A DNA stretch of 17,024 nucleotides, from assembly GCA_027604665.1 (NCBI GenBank), contig JADGIZ010000279.1, positions 1-17,024 of the forward strand, given 5' to 3'. This stretch comes from Polyrhizophydium stewartii. Taxonomy: Eukaryota > Chytridiomycota > Chytridiomycetes > Rhizophydiales. Shown here one piece after another: positions 10,601 through 17,024 of this stretch. Every line of letters starts with the position of its first letter. Position 1 is the stretch's first letter. The notes beneath the pieces were generated by a model. It ran no database searches. It was not told the origin of the DNA and saw only the letters and a program-made list of their open reading frames with translations. The position numbers and the translations under genes are program-made.

Positions 10601-11673
10601 CGCAGTGCGTCCACTGTCGACCTGGGTCGCATTGGACATGAGGTCGTTGATGCCCTTCTGCACCATATCAAGGCCCGCAGCGAGATTGTACATGCTCGGC
10701 ACAACGTCGTTCCGCAGCGAGGCAAAGTTGACCGAGGCCACGACCGAGTCGATGCTCGTGTTGACCATGAGCTCAATGTCGTCGAACACGGTGTTGACGA
10801 CGGGCACGATTGTGGTGATCACGCTGCTGGCGCTGTCGATGCTCGTGAGCGAATTGAACCGAAAGTTGGTCAGGGTCGTGGACACGAAGCCGACACCTGT
10901 CATGCTGCCGGCGGCCGCGAGTCTGTCCGAGCGAGTCTGTCAGCACGCACGCTGCTGAAATGCGCAGGCCAGTGTTGTTGCTGGCGGGCAGGCTGGGGGG
11001 AGGGCGTGTAAGTGTGCGCACGCGCGACGCACATGACAAGGACGTAGACGATCAAGATTGAGCAAATGTTGCAGCACTTGCGCGACTTGTTGGGGTTCTG
11101 AATGCGCCGGCGCATGATGTACCTCCTGCAGCACAGCAGGCAGCAGAACTCGCAAAAGATGGTGATGACCAGCGCCACGAGCGACAGCATGAGTACAGCG
11201 ACCAGGACTGCAAAGGGCTAGTTGCGTTACGGCCGTATCCGCCGCGTGGGTGGTTGGGTGCGTCGAGCGCGGTGGCCGGCGGGCATCAGAATCCGCGACG
11301 CGTCAGCCGACAAGCAAACGCACTCGCGCGGCGAGGGCCTTGCGGCGGCGAGCACGGCGATTTTGTGTTGTCCATGAGATGCCGCGCGAGCGCCGGGCAT
11401 CGCACGGAGCGGGCGTGCCAATGAGCGGCCGGGCAGCTGCATCACACGCACCAGGTAGTACGACGTGTACTTGCTCGTGTCCAAGTTGGAGGCCGACAGG
11501 TCGCGCGGCAGCGGGACGTGGGTGAAGGACGTGCGCATCAGCATGCGCAGGCTCTTGGCGATGCCCGACCATATCGAAAGCGGGAATGGGGCAGGCGTGT
11601 ATGAGAAGGTCGCGGTGGCGGTTGTTGCTGCGCGCCGGAACAGATGCGCCGCGCTGGCGGCGTCTGCGAACAT
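7618..11673 (-). CDS. Prominin-like pentaspan membrane protein, long-tailed paralogue
   Basis: The hand-spliced product has about 967 residues. Predicted order: N-terminal segment 1-74; TM1 about 75-95; Cys-rich loop with CEFCCLLCCRR then KCCNIC; TM2 about 123-145; first large loop about 146-404; TM3 about 405-420 ending in PRVMKG; TM4 about 437-457; second large loop about 460-757; TM5 about 758-782 (FWLSFAIMAVC); tail to 967. Cys733 and Cys748, then Trp759, give C-x14-C-x10-W before TM5, as I recall in animal prominins. The loops carry thirteen N-x-S/T sequons. Animal prominins bind cholesterol and mark plasma-membrane protrusions; a role here is inference. The start is the first ATG after an in-frame stop near 11739. 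There is no clear signal peptide. Its neighbour at 12176-15663 is a paralogue. Family call is strong by topology and motif, but not confirmed by a search. Confidence 0.75.
7876..7926 (-). repeat. 12-bp repeat encoding Gly-Gly-Gly-Asp units in the cytoplasmic tail
   Basis: On the plus strand GTCGCCGCCGCC occurs three times exactly (7885-7920), flanked by a 9-bp and a 6-bp partial unit. Read on the coding strand it gives a Gly/Asp tract of the form DGGGDGGGDGG. It lies in the predicted disordered tail, where copy number could vary without breaking the frame. Confidence 0.9.
11208..11451 (-). other. First intron of the long-tailed prominin-like gene
   Basis: Donor GTGCGT at 11451 follows SKYTSYYL. 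The acceptor is either TAG at 11220-11218 or CAG at 11210-11208. At about 234-244 nt it is the longest intron of this gene. The first intron is also the longest in the paralogue, at the same place and in the same phase. No coding exon was recognised inside it. Confidence 0.6.
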
Positions 11674-11938
11674 GGCTGGCTCGGCGGGCTCGACGCTGCG
11701 GGTGGGCGAGCTGCTGGATCTGGTGTGGACGGCGCTTCAATGAGCGGCCAAGGTCAGGGCAAATGGCGATATCTGGGGTGCTGCGATGTCGCGCTTCTGG
11801 CTTTGGATTTGAGATGCGCCGGAAAGTCGACGATGGCGCATCGCGCGTCGAGTCAGCGGGCTGCGTGGGGCAAACACAAACGGCAGCGAAGGAGCCTGCT
11901 CGGCCGAATATGCCACGCGGCATCACCGGCCCGCGGCC

Positions 11939-11946
11939 TATAAAAG
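11939..11946 (+). promoter_or_regulatory. TATA-box-like TATAAAAG on the plus strand
   Basis: A perfect TATAAAAG sits in an otherwise GC-rich stretch. It faces right, away from the annotated minus-strand gene that begins at 11673. The only nearby plus-strand frame is a 35-codon ORF at 11969-12076 with no recognisable similarity. It may be chance, or a promoter for a short antisense transcript. Confidence 0.25.
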
Positions 11947-11977
11947 AACATGAGTTTCAGTTTCGAGGATGGATGAG

Positions 11978-11983
11978 TTTATT
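11978..11983 (-). terminator. Candidate polyadenylation signal AATAAA
   Basis: An exact AATAAA on the minus strand lies about 193 bases past the stop codon of the short-tailed prominin-like gene. Position and orientation suit 3' end formation for that gene. It is a sequence match only. Confidence 0.45.
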
Positions 11984-12175
11984 GTTTCTGGAGCGGACGG
12001 CGCTTGGAGCGCTCCTTGGCCATGCGGCAAAGGAAATCAAGAGCACCTCAAGAATTCGGTTTCTCTTCGTCTGTAAGATGTGCTGCGCCAAACAGGCGCT
12101 CACTCGATTGGAGCAGACTTGTTGATCTGTCGTAGATACATTAGCATGCGGTCAAGCAGGACAGCACTGGCACCA

Positions 12176-15100
12176 TCATACCTTGGGCTCGCGCTTGGCG
12201 GCGGCCTTCTTCTTGGGCTTGGGTGCCGGCGATGAGGGCCAAGAAGCAACACCACCCTCGACGTCGACTGCGGCGGTCTTGCGCTTGCTGGCCTCCATCA
12301 CGTTCGCAAAGTAGATGAATGCCGGGATGGAGATGAACGCAAAGACGCCAATTGCGTAGTACGAGAACCAGACGGCGTCCACGCCGCTCCTGTCCACGCC
12401 AATACATCGTTCGTGTCAGAGAGGGCAGGCCTGCGAATGCCGATGTCGGCAGACAAAACAAGCGAGCACTTGCAGGAAACGGCCGCACATGGCGTCCTGG
12501 ATGACGTTGATGTTGCTGGCAAGCGACGTGCACTTGAGGTTGCCGTTGAGCTTTGTTTGGATCGTCGAGACGCCTGCGATAGTGTTGGACTTGACCTGTG
12601 GGATGCCGTTTGAAATCTGCTCACGGCGCCGGCCGGAAGATCGGTCAGCGGGGCTCGAGAGGCCGATGCTCACAGCGCAGTCTGACCGAGGTTGAGGCAT
12701 CGCTGGCAAACTGCGTCAGACTGTTGGTGGCGCTCGTGTAGAGCGCGGGGATAGAGTTTGCGTTGGACTGGCGGGAGCAGACGTCAGCATGTTGCGATAT
12801 AGCCCAAGCATCATCGCCAACACTGGCAGCGACAATGAGACTGACAATCATGGTGTTGGTGTCCGAGACGAGCGTGTTGATCTTTGTGATCATGTCCTGC
12901 ACGGTCGCGTCCATCGAGTCGAGCGTGCCCGTTGTCGCGGTCAGGAACGCGCCGAGCGCGGCACTCCTGCTCTGGAGAAGGGCCATGAATGCCGTGTAAG
13001 CGGCCGTCTGGTCCGCAGCCGACGCTCCGGCAGGCGTGAAGGTCAGGCCCGAATTTGAGTTGGCGTTCGTAATGGCAGCGTCGAAGCCGTTTTTGAGGTT
13101 GGTGATGGCCGTACGCAGGGCTGGAATACCCGACGAGTGGAGATTGGAAAGACCCGATGTCGAGATGCCGTTGGTGCTGAAGCTCGTGACAGACGATAGC
13201 GCGCTCGTGGGCGACTGCGACAGCGAGATGGACGACCCAATGTTCCACGAGTTTGCGATGGGCGTAAAGTCGATGGAGTTGAGCTGGTTGCTCGCAAGGG
13301 TCGTCATGTCGACGCTGGCCGCATCAACGAGTTTGAGGTTGACGGCAATGTCGAGCAGCGACTTGTTCTGGCCGCACTGGTCGCGGAACGAAAACACGTT
13401 GATAACCTGGGTCTTCATGTCTGCTGAGAGGCCGTTGGAGATGGGCGGCGGCGAGTAGTCAAACACGGCGCTACAGACTGGTTCGAGTGCGAGTCAGGGT
13501 CTGTGCGATATCGCAGCAGCAGTGTCTCGCGAGGGACTCACCGTCACCGATGGCCAGCGCAACGATAAAGAGCACCAGTGCAAGCAGTTGAATCAGGACG
13601 TAGACGCTCGAGATGGAGAGGTTGAAGCTTGTGACCAAAACATCGACGTGTCAGCCAAGCACAGCGCTGCTCTCTCATAAGCGCGAGTTACCGACCCCTT
13701 GATGACGCGCGGGCGGCCAAAGTACGTGCCGAGGTTGATGACGATCAAGATCACGAGGATAAACGCCGACAGAATCGACATGGCGATATGCCTTGTTTGG
13801 CACACCAATTCAGCAGGCACATCGCTTTCGTAAAGACGCAAATGCATCCGCACCTGTATACGTTGTAGCTTGCGACCTGGCCAAACAAATCATTGGCGCT
13901 CTTGTACGTGGAATTCAGCGTTGTGTCGGCCGAGGTCTGCATCGTGCCCAGAGAGCCTGTGATTGTGGTTTTGGCCGTGTCCAGCGCCGAGCCGGCCGTC
14001 GTCTTGAATCCTGGAGACACGAGCGGCATTTCAAAGGCAGATGTTAGCAAGGGCCCAACACCGGCGTGTTCCGCATCGCTTCTGCTCGAACGCGGCGCGC
14101 ACCGTTGATGCCCGACGTCATCAGGCTGAGGATCGTGGTCTTCAGCTGGTCGACGATGCCGCGAACGTTGGTGGCATATGCGCGCAGGTTGAGGGTCGTG
14201 AGCGAGTTGAACAAGGTTGCGGTGTCTGGCGAGTTGGAGATGCCCGTCGAGACAGTCGTTGCGGCTGTGACGGCGTTGGAGAAGAGCGACGCCGTGAGGT
14301 CGCTGCCTGTGTACTTCCAAGTGGACGCCGAGCCGGTGATGGACTGCGCGTTGTTGACCCAGTCGTTGAAGTCTGTCTGCTGGCCAGTGATCGCTGTAAA
14401 TTGGGTCGGGGACAAGCAAATGGTCAGCTTTGGAGCGGCGGAGCCGTCGACAGAGTCGGCTGCCTCGTACTCGAGGAGATGCCGCTGGCCTGCGTGTTGA
14501 TGGTGGAGCGCGACGTGCTGATTGCATTGGCTTGAGCAAGGACTGAGTCGACCGAGGCTTGCGTGTTGTCCATGCCCGTGGCGAGAGCATTCATGTTCGT
14601 GGTAACGCCGGTTGTTGTGAGGCCGTTAAAGTCGACGAGGTTAAAGGCCGAGTCGGCGGTGTCGCTGACGAGCTTCTTGAGGTCAGCGAAGGCGGTGACG
14701 ACGGCCGGTGAGAGACCGTCGATCATGATCTGCGCGCTCGAAATCGTTCCGAGCGTGCCCGTCTTGGCCGAGTCGACCGAGGTGGACAAGTAGGAGCTTC
14801 CCGTGAAGCTAGCGATGGCCGCGATACTTTGGCGAGGGTCAATCCAGCATGTTTTGAAGATTCGGGCAGCAGCGCAATAGAAACGATCAGACCAAGGCCC
14901 ATCAATCCAAAGATGGACCGCCGCGGTTGCTCACAAGAAGACGAGGTTGATGAGAATATACCAGAACCACGAGATAATGGCCGACTTGCGCGACCAGACC
15001 CGCTTGAGCTTCTTGCGGGCGAGGCTCTTTTTGCAGCAGCATAGGCAGCAGCACTCGGCAAAGCAGGTGATGATGGTGAAGATGAGCGAGAGGAAGATGA

Positions 15101-15663
15101 TGGCAATGACGATACCGGCCCCCTGTGCAGGTGATGATCACGGTAGCAAGCAGCAGCGCAAGTGTGAGTGTTGTGGAGGCGCAGCGGCGAGTGCGTGCGT
15201 GCGTGCGTGCGTGACAAGCGAAGCGGAGACTGCCGTGTAAAGACATGACGCGGCGAGTCGCGCAGCCAACACGGCCGAGGCACAACAGCCCGCGGCGCGC
15301 ATCGCGAGGGGAAGGGCGACGAATGACCGAAAGCTCCAGCGCTGCCGCTGCTTGCTGGTGCGCAGCAGCCATGGGCAAAGCACAGGCTGAGCACGGGACG
15401 AGCATCGCAGAGGCGCGAGATGCCGAGTCACACGGGCAAGAACTTTGCGGCGCAGCTCATCTGAGCGATGCCGGGTGGTGGAGGGCTGCGCTTACGAGAT
15501 AGTAGGCTGTGAGGTCGGACGTGTTGCCGACCAAGCTGCCTGAAGTAAAGGTCAGGTATTTGCGGCCGCTGCGGGAGGCTATGCGGATGGACTTTGCGAA
15601 GCCCGCCCAGATGTCGAGGCCGCCCGTTGGGATCGAGTACGCAAAGTTGGTCGGGCTGCTCAT
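12176..15663 (-). CDS. Prominin-like pentaspan membrane protein, short-tailed paralogue
   Basis: The hand-spliced product has about 803 residues. Predicted order: N-terminal segment 1-56; TM1 about 57-76 (IVIAIIFLSLIFTII); Cys-rich loop CFAECCCLCCCKK and a basic stretch; TM2 about 103-125; first large Ser/Thr/Ala-rich loop about 126-387; TM3 about 390-408 ending in PRVIKG; TM4 about 425-445; second large loop about 448-738; TM5 about 739-762; short tail rich in Lys and Pro. Cys714, Cys729 and Trp740 give C-x14-C-x10-W before TM5, shared with the neighbouring paralogue and resembling animal prominins. Only two loop sequons (NST, NKS) are present. No signal peptide is visible at ATG 15663; an upstream exon is possible. 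Only 147 bp separate it from the UPF0658 gene upstream. Family call rests on topology and motifs. Confidence 0.75.
12390..12473 (-). other. GC-AG intron in the short-tailed prominin-like gene
   Basis: The donor reads CCT|GCAAGT, the strong consensus for the minor GC class of U2 introns, with branch CTGAC near 12415 and acceptor CAG. Its position and phase (2) match a GTGAGT intron in the paralogue. Splicing there joins QDAMCGRFL to SGVDAVWF, which aligns with QDGMCGGVL and TTLDGFWL. No GT donor gives the same join. Confidence 0.8.
15123..15495 (-). other. Long first intron of the short-tailed prominin-like gene
   Basis: Donor GTAAGC at 15495 follows SDLTAYYL, and the acceptor ends at 15123 before GAGIVIAIIF. 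At 373 nt it is several times longer than the other introns. It carries a tetranucleotide repeat and no exon that I could recognise. Confidence 0.75.
15191..15213 (+). repeat. (GTGC)n tetranucleotide microsatellite
   Basis: Five GTGC units plus GTG lie within the long first intron of the short-tailed prominin-like gene. No function is evident. Confidence 0.9.
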
Positions 15664-15810
15664 CTTGGGCGACGCGTCGCTGGCTTGAAAGGCAAGTACT
15701 GCGGCGGCAGCTCGCGGCTTGGCGTGTCGCGGTCTCCCCCACGCCGCTCATGCAAGGCAGAGACGACCCGCGGCGTGTTGAAGAAAGACAAACCGATGAT
15801 AGCATTCATT
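15664..15810. other. Short spacer between the UPF0658 and prominin-like genes
   Basis: These 147 bp lie between two genes on the same strand and must hold the 3' UTR of one and the promoter of the other. An alternative 5' exon for the prominin-like gene could start at ATG 15809, two bases past the UPF0658 stop. No clear TATA box or polyadenylation signal was seen. Confidence 0.55.
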
Positions 15811-17000
15811 CTAGTCGAAGGGAAGGCGGCCGTGGTGGACCTCGGGCGCCGGCTCCTCTGGCTTCTCGGTGACTGCGTGGCAGATGTCAGCAGCGTGCGT
15901 GGGGTGCAGCGGCAGGGAGCAACTCACGGTGGGAGCCGAGGCCCTTGCCAAAGTTGAGGATGCACATGACGGCCGTGACAAAGGTGGCGATGACCATGGT
16001 CAGGCTGAGCGCGGCTGCAGGCCGAGACGGCGTCAGAGGAGTGGTGGCAGCCTTTGGCGGAGCCGTGCGTGTCGGCTCACCAAAAAAGGTAAGATAGTAC
16101 TTTGTGTCCGAGTACTGCTCCGGGCGAGTGAAGATGCGGAAGATCTTGAAGGAGAAGTAGCCCATGGCGAGGACCAGACCAAAGAGGAAGCCCATGACGA
16201 TGAGCTTGTCCTCCTTTTTCATCTGCGTGGCATCGGCGGCAAGGCGTGAGCGGTCGAGGGGCTGGCGGCAGGCAGGCAGGCAAACGCACGCACTCCGTAG
16301 ACGGCAAAGGCGAGGACAGCAAGCATGACCGGGATCGCGGCGATGGTGATGGCGAATTCGGGGTCCTTTGACGAGATGACGAGGACGAGAAACTGCAGGC
16401 CGAAGCCAAGCACGAAAAAGACATCGATCTTGATGAGGAGCACAAAGATTTGGTAGGTGCGGTACATGTCTGGGCAGCAGTCAGGTCAGCAGTGGGGGAC
16501 AGTTGAAACTTGGCGGCGGAAAGACCCACTTCGCATCAACGGATCGGCACCAATGCGCTTGAAGATGGACCAGCCAAATTCCACATAGAGCTTGGATGCC
16601 AGGAACCCAAACAGGATCTCAAAGATTGCGATGATGACGGGGATGACGATGAGAGGCACCGAGAGACCCGCGTCCGAGCCTGCGATGCGAATGAGCTGGG
16701 CGTACTGGAAGCCCGAGTAGCAGAGGATGGCGAAGTTGAAGGCGACAAAGGCGCCAATCTGCATTGTGTTTTGCTTTGCGAGGGCGTCCCAGCAGAGCAC
16801 AATCTGGAAGATCTGGGCGAGAATGAAGATGACGAGGTAGACGGGGACGCCGCGGGCCTGGCCGTGCACGGTGGTGTCGACGGTCTGGATGAACTGGTTT
16901 GCGACGACCGACTCCATCATGATGACGATGACGGCCTGCGCCATCACGGAGAAGAGCGTCAAGCGCGCATACTGCGGGCGCGGGCGGGGCGTCAGCGGCA
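15811..17000 (-). CDS. UPF0658-type Golgi apparatus membrane protein, 5' part outside window
   Basis: Five exons are visible: 17000-16530, 16469-16294, 16222-16081, 16014-15928, 15872-15811, with phases 1,0,1,1 between them and stop TAG. The visible 311 residues hold about eight hydrophobic helices and end in a short polar tail. Family-like segments include IGADPLMR followed by MYRTYQIFVLLIKID, then GYFSFKIFRIFTRPEQY and LNFGKGLGSHL, which I recognise from the fungal UPF0658 Golgi membrane proteins. Their biochemical function is unknown. Introns are 55-71 nt. The first visible exon starts after an acceptor (CTCTGCAG), and its first complete codon follows two bases of a split codon, so the true start is in an exon right of the window. 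The minus-strand order puts this gene upstream of the prominin-like pair. Confidence 0.85.
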
Positions 17001-17024
17001 CTGCAGAGGAGAGTGGTTGAAGGG
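17001..17024 (-). other. 3' end of a UPF0658 gene intron at the window edge
   Basis: Read on the minus strand this is a pyrimidine-rich stretch ending in CTGCAG, directly before the first visible exon. It shows the gene continues beyond the window. Confidence 0.65.

Larger units (their letters stand above)
7618..11673 (-). other. Exon map of the long-tailed prominin-like gene
   Basis: Exons in transcript order: 11673-11452, 11217-11033, 10922-10570, 10453-10178, 10071-9915, 9845-9750, 9690-9605, 9538-9298, 9224-8810, 8720-8640, 8535-8393, 8266-7618. Intron phases are 0,2,1,1,2,2,1,2,0,0,2. Each junction was set by GT..AG sites, frame and alignment to the paralogue. CTGAC or CTAAC branch sites were found in most introns. 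Exon 2 is the least certain. A TAG acceptor (exon from 11217) aligns best with the paralogue. A better CAG acceptor (exon from 11207) would need an alternative phase-1 donor in exon 1. Confidence 0.7.
11674..12175. other. Intergenic region between the two prominin-like genes
   Basis: These 502 bp should hold the 3' UTR of the upstream minus-strand gene and the promoter and 5' UTR of the downstream one. They contain a possible polyadenylation signal for the first and a plus-strand TATA-like box. No conserved protein, tRNA or repeat was recognised. Confidence 0.65.
12176..15663 (-). other. Exon map of the short-tailed prominin-like gene
   Basis: Exons in transcript order: 15663-15496, 15122-14935, 14826-14471, 14393-14103, 14010-13854, 13791-13696, 13627-13542, 13477-12846, 12767-12687, 12616-12474, 12389-12176. 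Intron phases are 0,2,1,1,2,2,1,0,0,2. The total is 2412 nt, exactly 804 codons including the TGA. Exons of 157, 96, 86, 81 and 143 nt have exact length matches in the paralogue. Most introns are 62-108 nt; the first is 373 nt. CTGAC or CTAAC branch sites precede most acceptors. Confidence 0.78.

Noticed and set aside
14827..14934. Hydrophobic frame GLMGLGLIVSIALLPES as an extra membrane exon
   Set aside because: No acceptor lies between it and the preceding GTGAGC donor. Skipping it gives VFFIAAIASFTG, which aligns with ILAAAGSMTG in the paralogue at the same intron site and phase.
7618..15663. Identification as Prm1 (mating-fusion protein) or Tweety homologues
   Set aside because: Prm1, as I recall it, lacks the Cys-rich loop after the first span and the C-x14-C-x10-W motif. 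Tweety is related in topology and not fully excluded, but the motif before TM5 fits prominin better.
7618..15663. The two minus-strand genes as a single long gene
   Set aside because: Each has its own start, complete TM1-to-TM5 order and stop, separated by 502 bp with a candidate polyadenylation signal.

Overview
This is a GC-rich nuclear window from a fungus. It has short spliceosomal introns (mostly 55-130 nt) with CTGAC or CTAAC branch sites. One end encodes a fungal single-chain acetyl-CoA carboxylase and the other a fungal UPF0658 Golgi membrane protein. The carboxylase has some non-Dikarya traits, and a prominin-like pair is more expected in an early-diverging (for example zoosporic) fungus. 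A GC-rich basidiomycete cannot be excluded from sequence alone.

Layout. (1) 58-7365 (+): acetyl-CoA carboxylase (ACC1 type), complete apart from an uncertain N-terminus. It has two introns, each a multiple of three, free of stops and rich in simple repeats. (2) 7366-7617: short spacer between convergent genes. (3) 7618-11673 (-): a 12-exon gene for a protein of about 967 residues. (4) 11674-12175: intergenic. (5) 12176-15663 (-): an 11-exon gene for a protein of about 803 residues. (6) 15664-15810: short spacer. (7) 15811-17000 and beyond (-): the 3' part of a UPF0658-type multi-pass Golgi membrane protein gene.

The main discovery is that genes 3 and 5 are tandem paralogues. After splicing by hand, both have prominin topology: TM1, a Cys-rich cytoplasmic loop, TM2, a large extracellular loop, TM3-TM4, a second large loop, TM5 and a cytoplasmic tail. 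All ten intron positions of the shorter gene recur in the same phase in the longer one, and five internal exons have identical lengths. Both share a C-x14-C-x10-W signature just before TM5 that resembles animal prominins. The copies have diverged in glycosylation sites, in tail (one long, with a Gly-Asp repeat and a PPEY motif; one short and basic) and in one intron.

The three minus-strand genes are all membrane proteins in head-to-tail order with short spacers. ACC1 faces them convergently and has no obvious functional tie beyond lipid and membrane supply. No tRNA, rRNA, CRISPR or transposon was found.
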